Assembly: GCF_039537265.1 (NCBI RefSeq)
Contig: NZ_BAABAE010000003.1
Coordinates: 124,001 to 188,000, forward strand
Source: Terrimesophilobacter bigeumensis
GTDB taxonomy: Bacteria; Actinomycetota; Actinomycetes; Actinomycetales; Microbacteriaceae
Direction: 5' to 3'
Length of the DNA stretch: 64,000 bases
Of this stretch, positions 28,117 to 35,603 are shown in pieces. The notes under the pieces were generated by a model that worked only from the letters and a program-made list of their open reading frames with translations, was not told where the DNA came from and searched no databases. Position numbers and translations under genes: made by a program. Position 1 is the stretch's first letter; every line of letters starts with the position of its first letter.

Positions 28117-29388
28117 GTGTCGTTAGGACTGCCAGCACACCTCGCACCCCAGGCGGTTCGGCGTTCCCTGGTCGCGGCCCAGCGCACCGTGTCGATCACC
28201 CTGCTGTGCGTCGCCCTGTTCTCCACCCTCGTACTCCAGAGCGCCCGTGTCGACTCGATGCTGTGGCCGGCGGCGCTCGCTCTCCTTGCCCCGATCGGGA
28301 TTCTCCTCCTCCGCGACCGCGACCGGCCCAGCTGGTGGCTGGCGGGGTACCTTCTCATCGGGGGGTTCGCGGTCTATGTCCACGCCCTGGTGCTGGTCAG
28401 CCAGCCGATCCCCATCGTCGACGGTGACGGATTCTCGTTCCTTGCGGTCAAGGTGGCACTCATCATGGTGGGGGGAGCGGTGTTGGGCGTCGGCCCCGGC
28501 CTGGCCTGGTCGACGGCCGGCTACGTCGTCGCGGAGGCTGCGATCGGGGTCGCTCTCCTGCAGGCAGGGCTGCCGCTGCACCTCGATGCTCCTGCGTTCT
28601 TCGCCTACCTGGCGACCATGGTGGTCATCCCGCTCGTCGGTTATGTGCACCGGCGTCAGCTCGGTGCGCAGCCGCGGCTGCACCGCGCGGCGCAGGACGA
28701 ACAGGTCGCCGCTTTGCGCTATCGCATCGAGGTGAAGGCGGCGACCCTCATGCACGATACCGTGCTCAACAACCTCGCGGCGCTCGCCGACTCCTCGGGG
28801 GATCGACTCGATCCGACCCTGCGCCGCCAGATCCAGGAGGATGTCGATTCCCTCGTCGGCGAGGAGTGGCTTGCCGACTCGTCGGACGCCGTCGACGAGA
28901 AGATCCGCCTCGACTGGCAGCACAGCGGGCTCTTCACGGCCATCCAGGAGAGCCGGCTGCTGGGGCTCGAGGTGGATACGACGGGGGACCTCGCGGCGGT
29001 CGGCCGTCTCGACCGGGAGAGTTCGATAGCGCTCGGCCTGGCCGTCAAGCAGTGCCTTGTGAACGTCCTCAAGCACTCCGGTACCACCTACGCTGAGGTC
29101 GCCGTATACGGTTCGGATACCGCCCTCTCCGTCATGGTGGTCGACAACGGCGCCGGATTCTCCGAGGCTGCGACGGGCGCAGACCGACTGGGCCTGCGAT
29201 CGTCGGTGCGCAAGCGTATCGAACTCCTCGGCGGCCAGGTCAACGTCTGGTCGACACCGGGCCGTGGCACCTCCATCATGATCAAGGTCCCCGTCGCCGG
29301 GCATGAGGGCGCGACCACCGTCCCGTCCGCGGTCGCGACAGGACCGGTCTCGACAGGGCCGGTCACGCTCGGAGGCGACACGCCATGA
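28117..29388 (+). CDS. Membrane sensor histidine kinase (NarL-partner type)
   Basis: 423 aa. Six or so hydrophobic segments in residues 20-185, a dimerisation helix with the probable phospho-acceptor His213 (LMHDTVLNNLAAL), and a HATPase_c domain with N-box CLVNVLKHSG, G1 VVDNGAGF and GRGTSIMIKV. The segment before His is degenerate compared with typical HisKA_3. The C-terminal tail is low-complexity (VSTGPVT). First gene of a three-gene overlapping set with a kinase-like protein and a response regulator. The stimulus is unknown. Confidence 0.82.
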   Translation: MSLGLPAHLAPQAVRRSLVAAQRTVSITLLCVALFSTLVLQSARVDSMLWPAALALLAPIGILLLRDRDRPSWWLAGYLLIGGFAVYVHALVLVSQPIPIVDGDGFSFLAVKVALIMVGGAVLGVGPGLAWSTAGYVVAEAAIGVALLQAGLPLHLDAPAFFAYLATMVVIPLVGYVHRRQLGAQPRLHRAAQDEQVAALRYRIEVKAATLMHDTVLNNLAALADSSGDRLDPTLRRQIQEDVDSLVGEEWLADSSDAVDEKIRLDWQHSGLFTAIQESRLLGLEVDTTGDLAAVGRLDRESSIALGLAVKQCLVNVLKHSGTTYAEVAVYGSDTALSVMVVDNGAGFSEAATGADRLGLRSSVRKRIELLGGQVNVWSTPGRGTSIMIKVPVAGHEGATTVPSAVATGPVSTGPVTLGGDTP

Positions 29389-30536
29389 CCGGTCTGGAGC
29401 GTACGAGGCAGCAACTCGATCCGGTGGGCACCCTCGGCAACCGGATGCTCGTTCTCGTGCTCGCGGTCGGAGCGTTCTACTACGGCATCGTCATGACGGT
29501 TCGATCGCTCGACCAGGTGTCGAGCCTGCCGCTCGCCATCCTCGCGCTCCTATGGCTCGCGGCGGCCTCCATCACCGTCGTGGTCGCGACATCGCCGACC
29601 CGGGCCCCGTTCACGAGATCCGGCCACGTCGTCGTCCATCTGCTCGCGCTCGGGGCGGTCACCCTCTCGGTCGCGAGCCAGTGGGGAACGAACCAGCGGA
29701 TCCAGGACGATTTCGGGCCCATGGCACTCGGGTTCCTCATGCTCGCGATCGGCCCCTATCGGCCGGCCACGGAACTCGCGTCGGCGGGAAGCCTCTCCGC
29801 CGTCTTCGTCGGCTTCGTGACCCTCCTCGAAGTGCCGGCGCTCCAGTCGGCCACTCCTCCGGTCGCCTTCGTCATCGTCGGGATGACGCCCGTGCTCGCA
29901 CTCTCCTACGCGTCCGCCTCCTACTCCGGTCGGCTCGTCGAGTCGCTCGAACGCTGGCAACGACGTGCCATGCACTCCGTGACATCGCGCACCAGTCGCC
30001 TGCGTGACGGCATCACGCGTTCGGTGCGGCATAACCGGGTGATGATCCTGGGCCGGGATGTGCTTCCCTTCTTCAACTCGGTGCTCGAGCGGGAGAACGT
30101 GACCCAGGATGATCGGGTGCGAGCCCGGGAGATCGCCGAGTCCCTTCGCTCCCTCATGGTCGCCGAAGCCGACCGCACCTGGCTGGAGGTCATCGCCGGT
30201 GACGACGGGTTGGAGGCCGAGCGCCTCCAGCGCGCCGTCATCGACCCGGCGGGGCGAGCATCCGCCATGGTCACCGACCAGAGGACCGTGCTGCGGGCGC
30301 TCATCGTGGCGATCCTCGACGAACCGGCGTTCGTCGGGAACACCCTGAGGATCGAGCTCGGGGGTCGCGGAACGGTGTGTCGTGGTGCCCTGACTGCACG
30401 GCTCGAAACGACCGATTCCTTCGTCCGCTCTGCGTTCGCTCCCTACTTCGCGGTCATGCGGATTGTCTTCTCGAGCCTGCAGGTCGACTTCCAGGACCTG
30501 ACACTGACAATAGGATTCACCTATGAGCAGCGTTGA
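29385..30536 (+). CDS. Kinase-like membrane protein lacking catalytic boxes
   Basis: 383 aa, laid out like its upstream neighbour: several N-terminal membrane helices (about 15-185), then a helical cytoplasmic region and an alpha/beta domain. There is no convincing phospho-acceptor histidine, N-box or G-box. The ATGA overlap with the kinase gene and the 14-base overlap with the response-regulator gene show tight coupling. Probably an accessory sensor or pseudokinase that modulates the pair. Not matched to a named family. Confidence 0.7.
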   Translation: MTGLERTRQQLDPVGTLGNRMLVLVLAVGAFYYGIVMTVRSLDQVSSLPLAILALLWLAAASITVVVATSPTRAPFTRSGHVVVHLLALGAVTLSVASQWGTNQRIQDDFGPMALGFLMLAIGPYRPATELASAGSLSAVFVGFVTLLEVPALQSATPPVAFVIVGMTPVLALSYASASYSGRLVESLERWQRRAMHSVTSRTSRLRDGITRSVRHNRVMILGRDVLPFFNSVLERENVTQDDRVRAREIAESLRSLMVAEADRTWLEVIAGDDGLEAERLQRAVIDPAGRASAMVTDQRTVLRALIVAILDEPAFVGNTLRIELGGRGTVCRGALTARLETTDSFVRSAFAPYFAVMRIVFSSLQVDFQDLTLTIGFTYEQR

Positions 30537-31215
30537 CCCGAGCATGCCCACGCCCGCCGGGACCGCGGAGGGGCGTGCCCCGATCAGACTCGCGGTGCTC
30601 GACGACCACGAAGTGCTGCTCGACAGCCTGGACAGCTGGATCGCGTCGAACGCCCCGGATTTCGACCTCGTGCTGAGCGCCCAGACCTGGCTCGAGCTCG
30701 TGCACAGCGACAACTTCCCGACCGAACTGGTCTTCCTCGACTTCCAGCTCAAAGAGTCGGTCTCCATCGAAGCGCGCGTGCGGACCTGTCGCGCGGCCGG
30801 GGCGAAGGTCATCGTCCTGAGCAGTCTGGACACGCGGGAGGCGCGCGAGCGGGCCCTCGCCGCGGGGGCATCCGATTTCCTGTCCAAGTCGCTGCCGATG
30901 CGCGAGGTCATGGACACCGCGCGCCGCATCATGGGAATGGACGTCGGCTCTCACGAGCAGAAGGACTGGCGACCGCTTCCGGTCGGGGCCGTCCTCCAGG
31001 CGAGGCCGAAGCTGAGCCCAGGCGAGGAGGAGGCGCTCACGCTCTACGTTTCCGGCCTGAGCACAGCCGAGGTGGCGGAGAATATGAACGTGCAGTATGA
31101 GACGGCGAAGACGTATCTTCGGCGCGTACGGGAGAAGTACGCGAAGGCGAACAGACCGGCCAGCAAGAAGGCGGACCTCATCCTTCGGGCGGCCGAGGAC
31201 GGATACCTGGAGTAG
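30523..31215 (+). CDS. NarL/FixJ-type response regulator
   Basis: 230 aa. The receiver domain starts at residue 22 (IRLAVLDDHEVLLDSL), with the phospho-acceptor Asp73 in VFLDFQL and Lys in DFLSKSLP. The C-terminal LuxR-type helix-turn-helix (LSPGEEEALTLYVSGLSTAEVAENM) follows. Unusual is the 20-residue Pro/Thr-rich N-terminal extension. Presumed partner of the two membrane proteins encoded just upstream. Confidence 0.88.
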   Translation: MSSVDPSMPTPAGTAEGRAPIRLAVLDDHEVLLDSLDSWIASNAPDFDLVLSAQTWLELVHSDNFPTELVFLDFQLKESVSIEARVRTCRAAGAKVIVLSSLDTREARERALAAGASDFLSKSLPMREVMDTARRIMGMDVGSHEQKDWRPLPVGAVLQARPKLSPGEEEALTLYVSGLSTAEVAENMNVQYETAKTYLRRVREKYAKANRPASKKADLILRAAEDGYLE

Positions 31216-31892
31216 TGGCGAAGCTGTACTTCCGTTACGGGGCGATGAACAGCGGCAAGAGCACCAACATGCTCCAGGCCGCCTACAACTACGAGGAGCG
31301 CGGCCAGCAGGTGCTGCTCGCCAAGCCGCAGATCGACACCAAGGGAGACACCGATATCGTCTCCCGTCTGGGTGTGCGCCGGCCGGTCGACTTCGTGATC
31401 GCACCTGACGACGACCTGTGGGCGCTGTTCGCCGAGGAGCGGGCGAAGCTCGAGGTGGCGACCGGGAAGCCGCTCAACTGCCTCCTCGTCGATGAGGCGC
31501 AGTTTCTCACCGAAACCCAGGTCGACGACCTGCTGCGCATCGCGATCCTCGCCGACGTCCCCGTGCTGGCGTACGGCATCCGCACCGACTTCCAGACGGT
31601 CGCCTTCCCGGGCAGCAGACGGCTGCTGGAGATCGCGCACTCGCTCGAGGAGCTCAAGACGATCTGCCGCTGCGGCCGCAAAGCGGTGTTCAACACCCGC
31701 ACGGTCGGCGGGCAGTACATCTTCGACGGCGACCAGGTGGCGATCGAGGACGGCGTGGATGTCGTGTACGAGTCGCTCTGCGGCGCCTGCTACCTCGAAG
31801 AGAGCGGCGGTGTGTTCAACCGGGGCCGCCGGGTGTTGTCCGAGCCGCTCGGCACCGCCTACAACTCGGCGCCCGACTCCGACTTCGCCTGA
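31215..31892 (+). CDS. tdk: Thymidine kinase
   Basis: 225 aa, type II thymidine kinase. P-loop RYGAMNSGKSTNML, the Walker-B-like LLVDEAQF, GIRTDFQTVAFPGSRRLL and a structural zinc site (CRCGRKAVF and CGACYLEE). Salvages thymidine to dTMP. GTG 31215 starts on the last base of the response-regulator stop codon. The function is unrelated to the sensor set, so the linkage is positional. Confidence 0.94.
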   Translation: MAKLYFRYGAMNSGKSTNMLQAAYNYEERGQQVLLAKPQIDTKGDTDIVSRLGVRRPVDFVIAPDDDLWALFAEERAKLEVATGKPLNCLLVDEAQFLTETQVDDLLRIAILADVPVLAYGIRTDFQTVAFPGSRRLLEIAHSLEELKTICRCGRKAVFNTRTVGGQYIFDGDQVAIEDGVDVVYESLCGACYLEESGGVFNRGRRVLSEPLGTAYNSAPDSDFA

Positions 31893-31935
31893 GCCGGGTT
31901 TCGATACATCGCCGCGTGGAGCGGTCCCGCCGCCA

Positions 31936-32271
31936 TCAGCTTGACGCCCGCTCGAGCTGCTCGACATCCCGGTACAGGCATTCCACCAGGGCGTATGCCG
32001 GACAGGATGGCCCGTCGGTGCCGTCGGTCGAGGCCACGCGGGCGAACTCGCCGTGAGCTTTCGACAGCAGGATCGCGAACTCCTCGTCCTTGACGATGCA
32101 CTGTTCCGTGTCGAGCCATTCGCGGAGAAGCTTCTCGACGTCCTGGTGGTAGACATGCGCGTCAGACCACACCATCGCCACGATGCCGGCGATCTGTTCC
32201 TCGCGGGGTGCCGGGCCACCACCATCCATCACGGGGAATTGCTGAACCGGCTTCGGCTTCTTCCTCTTCAT
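31936..32271 (-). CDS. Conserved-type small protein of unknown function
   Basis: 111 aa beginning MKRKKPKPVQQFPVMDGGGP. Acidic and helical, with three cysteines and no recognised motif. ATG 32271 has GGGAG upstream and overlaps the acetyltransferase stop by 4 bases (ATGA), so the two are co-transcribed. The frame upstream of this ATG is not supported. Function unknown. Confidence 0.65.
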   Translation of the reverse strand: MKRKKPKPVQQFPVMDGGGPAPREEQIAGIVAMVWSDAHVYHQDVEKLLREWLDTEQCIVKDEEFAILLSKAHGEFARVASTDGTDGPSCPAYALVECLYRDVEQLERASS

Positions 32272-32711
32272 CTGGTCACTCCCGGATGCTCTGGGTCGAT
32301 GAGGTCGGCGTACTCGGGGTGGTGCTCGATGAAGGTGCGCACGATCGGGCACCTGATGGTGACCGTCTTTCCGTGCGCGCGTACGTCGTCGAGTACACGT
32401 CGGATGAGCTCGGTGGCGATGCCCTGTTTGCGGAACTCGGGGAACACCGAGGTGGCCAGCAGCACCAGGCGACCATCGCCGGCGACGCTGTAGGGCATGC
32501 CGGCGATCTCGCGGTCACCGACGATCGCCTCGTAGATGCCCGCTTTCTCATCGTTGACGACGGCGAAGTCGAATGCGGGGGCACGGGGATCGTCGATCAC
32601 CTCGTCGATGAGGACGACCTGATCCTGGCTGAGGGTGCCTTTCCCGTCGGGGTATCCGGCCTCATCGGGGTACTCGAAGTCGTAGCGGCTCGACCGGGTC
32701 GGGTCTGTCAT
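32268..32711 (-). CDS. GNAT-like N-acetyltransferase (COG2388 type)
   Basis: 147 aa. Short GNAT fold with LLATSVFPEFRKQGIATELI as the acetyl-CoA-binding loop (R-K-Q-G-I-A) and IRCPIVRTFIEHHPEY typical of the YidJ/COG2388 group. The start ATG 32711 has AAAGGA upstream. The N-terminal extension of about 30 residues is acidic. Substrate unknown. Confidence 0.82.
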   Translation of the reverse strand: MTDPTRSSRYDFEYPDEAGYPDGKGTLSQDQVVLIDEVIDDPRAPAFDFAVVNDEKAGIYEAIVGDREIAGMPYSVAGDGRLVLLATSVFPEFRKQGIATELIRRVLDDVRAHGKTVTIRCPIVRTFIEHHPEYADLIDPEHPGVTR

Positions 32712-32751
32712 AGGGTGTCCTTTCGTCTGCTCGTTCGTGCGGGGTGCGTCT

Positions 32752-33669
32752 TTACGGACGAACCCGGATGATCGTCTTTCCCTTGGATCGCTCGGTCGGG
32801 TTGAGGGCGGCGACGGCGTCGTCCAGAGTCGCGACGTTGCCGATGTTCGTCCGCAGTCGTCCGTCTCGCACCCGCTGGACGATCTCACCCAGTTGGGCAC
32901 GATCGGACTCGACGACGAAGTCGACGGCCAGACCGTCCTCGGGCCATGCCTCGGCCGGCCCGGTAATGGACACCAATGTTCCTCCGGCCCGGATCAGGCC
33001 TGCGGACCGCTTCTGGATGTCACCGCCGATGACATCGAAGACCAGATCGACTCTGCCGATGTCCTCCAGGGCATCGCTGTCGAGGTCGACGAACTCATGC
33101 GAGCCGAAGTCGAACGCTTTCTGACGATCGGCGGCTCGTCCGGTGCCGATGACATGGGCGCCGGCCTCGCGCGCGAGTTGGGTGACCATCGTCCCGACCG
33201 CGCCGGCCGCGCCGTGCGCGAGGACGCTCTGCCCTGCCTGGAGACGGCCGTGCACGAACAGGCCCTGCCACGCGGTGAGGCCCGAGATCGGCAGGCTCGC
33301 GCCCGCCGTGAAGTCGGCGTCGCCCGGAAGCGGCGCGAGGTTGCGTGCCTCGATCGCCACATACTCCGCCAGGGTGCCGTCGCGATGCCAGTCCGAGAGG
33401 CCGAACACCCGTTGCCCCACCGACAGTCCGGTCGTGCCATAGCCGAGGGCGGTGACCACCCCGGCCAGTTCGTGCCCGAGGATCGACGGCGTTCGATCCT
33501 GACCGGCGCGATCGATCCAGGTCGACGGCCACGTCACCTCAGTCGGAACGAACCCCGAGGCGTGAACCTCGACGATGACGTCGTTGATCGCCGCCCGCGG
33601 CTCCGGGCGCTCCATCAGCATCATCCCGGCCGCCCCCGCGGCCTGATCCGTCGCCACAATCGCCTTCAT
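32752..33669 (-). CDS. Zinc-independent quinone-oxidoreductase-like MDR protein
   Basis: 305 aa of the medium-chain dehydrogenase superfamily. GroES-like N-terminal domain (ILGHELAGVVTALG), then a nucleotide-binding domain with LAHGAAGAVGTMVTQLAREAG. Catalytic zinc ligands are missing, pointing to an NADPH:quinone oxidoreductase-like enzyme. ATG 33669 follows GAGAGAGGT. Divergent from the TetR-type gene at 33850, with three operator half-sites between them, so probably repressed by it and induced by an electrophile or drug. Confidence 0.87.
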   Translation of the reverse strand: MKAIVATDQAAGAAGMMLMERPEPRAAINDVIVEVHASGFVPTEVTWPSTWIDRAGQDRTPSILGHELAGVVTALGYGTTGLSVGQRVFGLSDWHRDGTLAEYVAIEARNLAPLPGDADFTAGASLPISGLTAWQGLFVHGRLQAGQSVLAHGAAGAVGTMVTQLAREAGAHVIGTGRAADRQKAFDFGSHEFVDLDSDALEDIGRVDLVFDVIGGDIQKRSAGLIRAGGTLVSITGPAEAWPEDGLAVDFVVESDRAQLGEIVQRVRDGRLRTNIGNVATLDDAVAALNPTERSKGKTIIRVRP

Positions 33670-33705
33670 TCGGCACCTCTCTCCTATCCAGTCTGACGCG
33701 GTTTG

Positions 33706-33735
33706 GTCCAGCCGCAACTGGACTATTTCGTCCAG
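33706..33735. promoter_or_regulatory. Three-half-site operator for the divergent TetR regulator
   Basis: GTCCAG (33706), CTGGAC (33718) and GTCCAG (33730) stand exactly 12 bases apart, forming two overlapping palindromes GTCCAG-N6-CTGGAC and CTGGAC-N6-GTCCAG. A further ATCCAGTCT half lies at 33686-33694. This fits two TetR dimers bound near the oxidoreductase promoter. Confidence 0.7.
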
Positions 33736-33837
33736 TCTATTACGGGATGCGTGGATGGCCCTGACCGGCAGCCGGCGCCACGGCGCGGTCGAGGAGCCGC
33801 TGGTGCCGAAGCCGCCGAGAACGAGTAGCCCGATAAG

Positions 33838-33843
33838 TAACAT
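33838..33843 (+). promoter_or_regulatory. -10 hexamer of leaderless tetR-type promoter
   Basis: TAACAT ending 7 bases before GTG 33850, which favours that GTG over ATG 33853. Confidence 0.5.
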
Positions 33844-33849
33844 GGACCC

Positions 33850-34479
33850 GTGATGACGACCGCTGACTCGCCCGAGGGCAGGCGCCTGACGGCGCGCGGG
33901 GCGAAGACGCGCGCACGGATCATCACGGCAGCGGCCGACCTGATCTACGTCCGGGGAGTCGGGGCCACCACACTCGACGACGTGGTAGCGGCGAGTGGGG
34001 TGAGCAAGTCCCAGTTGTACCACCACTTCGCCGGCAAGGGCGCGCTCGTCCGGGCCGTCATCGACCATACGGGAGAGCGTGTCATCGAGCGTGAACGCGC
34101 TGCCCTCCGCCAGGTCTCGACCATCGCCGGGCTGCGACGCTGGCGGGACGCCTTGGTAGAGAGCAACGAGCTGCAGCATGGCGCCTACGGCTGCGCGCTC
34201 GGCTCACTGGCCGCCGATGTCGCCGATCACGACGATGTCGCCCGTCAGTCCCTGTCTGAGCTTTTCACCGAATGGCAGGGGCTCCTGGCGGGCGTGTTGC
34301 GCAGGCTCCAGGACACCGGCGCGCTTTCGCCCGAGGTGTCGACCGACCAGCTCGCGACCGGGCTCATGGGCGCCCTTCAGGGTGGGTACCTGCTGGCCCA
34401 GGCCGTGCACGACGTCACACCGATGGCGACGTCGATCGACATGGCGCTTGCGCACATCGAGAGCCTGTCGACCGGTTGA
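33850..34479 (+). CDS. TetR-family transcriptional regulator
   Basis: 209 aa. N-terminal helix-turn-helix (ARIITAAADLIYVRGVGATT ... VAASGVSKSQLYHHFAGKGAL) and a helical C-terminal ligand domain with YGCALGSLAADVADHDD, as in the YxaF/LmrA-like group. Probably represses itself and the divergent quinone-oxidoreductase gene through the GTCCAG sites. The ligand is unknown. Confidence 0.9.
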   Translation: MMTTADSPEGRRLTARGAKTRARIITAAADLIYVRGVGATTLDDVVAASGVSKSQLYHHFAGKGALVRAVIDHTGERVIERERAALRQVSTIAGLRRWRDALVESNELQHGAYGCALGSLAADVADHDDVARQSLSELFTEWQGLLAGVLRRLQDTGALSPEVSTDQLATGLMGALQGGYLLAQAVHDVTPMATSIDMALAHIESLSTG

Positions 34480-34519
34480 ATCCACTCCGGACCGAACCAG
34501 CCGAGAAGTTAAAGATCTG

Positions 34520-34593
<74 letters not shown>

Positions 34594-34634
34594 ATACTGC
34601 ACCCAGCCGAACCTCGCGGCTCAACCGGACCTCA

Positions 34635-35603
34635 TCAAGAATAGCTGAAATCGTCGCCGGTCAGTGTCACGACCACTGCTTCGGGCGGACAGGAGAACCG
34701 CACCGGCGCGTAGATCGACGTTCCGACGCCGGCGGAGACCTCCAGATACGCTGCATTCAGGGCGTGACGCCACAGGTGCAGCCCACTCGCCATTGTCCGG
34801 GGGAGGTCGGAATTGGTCACGAGCGCACCGATCCCCGGCACCTGCACCTGACCGCCGTGCGTGTGCCCGGCGAAGATGACATCCGCACCGTAGTTCACGA
34901 AGGAATTGAGCACCCGTTGGTAGGGGGCATGGGTCACGCCGATCGTGACGGGTTCGGGACCGGTGCGGTCATCCTGCCAGCCGACGTTCTCGCGCATCTC
35001 GTCCATCGCGCCGGGGAGCAGATCCAGCCGGTCCCAGTCGCGGTGGGCGTCGCCCACGCCGAGGAACTCGAGACGAGAGCCCTTGATCGTCATCGCGCGC
35101 ACCGTGTTGTTGAGGTCGAGCCAGCCGAGCGACTCGAAGAAGCCCTCGAGGCGCCGTGTATCGAGCTTGACAGGGTCGGTGGTCTCGACCCGACGCTCCC
35201 TGAAATACGCGAACGGGTTCTTGATGCTCGGACCGAAGTAGTCGTTCGACCCGTGCACGAACACTCCGGGGATGCCGTCGAACGGCTCGAGGGCGTACTC
35301 GATCCCATCGATTCCGCGCACGTGGCCGAGGCTGTCGCCCGTGACGACCACGAGGTCCGGCTCTTCGACGACGAGGCCGCGGATCCAGTCCTGCTTCGCC
35401 CGCTGCCAGGGCGCCATGTGGAGGTCGGAGAGGTGCAGCACCGTCAGCGGTCTCGCGCCGGGGTCGAGCACCGGGACGGCCTCGCGTCGCACGGTGAAGC
35501 GGTTGCGCTCGACGAGCGCTCCCCACAGGAAGGCACCGAGAGCCGCTGCTCCGAGGGTGGCGAGCGTGGTCCCTGCGGCGCGGCCGACCCCCACCCGACT
35601 CAC
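34635..35603 (-). CDS. Metallophosphoesterase, membrane-anchored
   Basis: 322 aa. An N-terminal hydrophobic segment (TTLATLGAAALGAFLWGAL) is followed by a calcineurin-like domain with metal-site motifs LHLSDLHM, VVTGDSLGH, HGSNDY and FAGHTHGGQ. Resembles YkuE/lipid-A-type phosphoesterases. The substrate may be a lipid or cell-wall intermediate. GTG 35603 overlaps the PBP stop (GTGA), so it is co-transcribed with that cell-wall enzyme. Confidence 0.88.
   Translation of the reverse strand: MSRVGVGRAAGTTLATLGAAALGAFLWGALVERNRFTVRREAVPVLDPGARPLTVLHLSDLHMAPWQRAKQDWIRGLVVEEPDLVVVTGDSLGHVRGIDGIEYALEPFDGIPGVFVHGSNDYFGPSIKNPFAYFRERRVETTDPVKLDTRRLEGFFESLGWLDLNNTVRAMTIKGSRLEFLGVGDAHRDWDRLDLLPGAMDEMRENVGWQDDRTGPEPVTIGVTHAPYQRVLNSFVNYGADVIFAGHTHGGQVQVPGIGALVTNSDLPRTMASGLHLWRHALNAAYLEVSAGVGTSIYAPVRFSCPPEAVVVTLTGDDFSYS

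Noticed and set aside
33740..33845. Short minus-strand frame (MLLIGLLVLGGFGTSGSS) in the tetR intergenic region
   Set aside because: Signal-peptide-like by chance; it runs into the operator and has no gene body.
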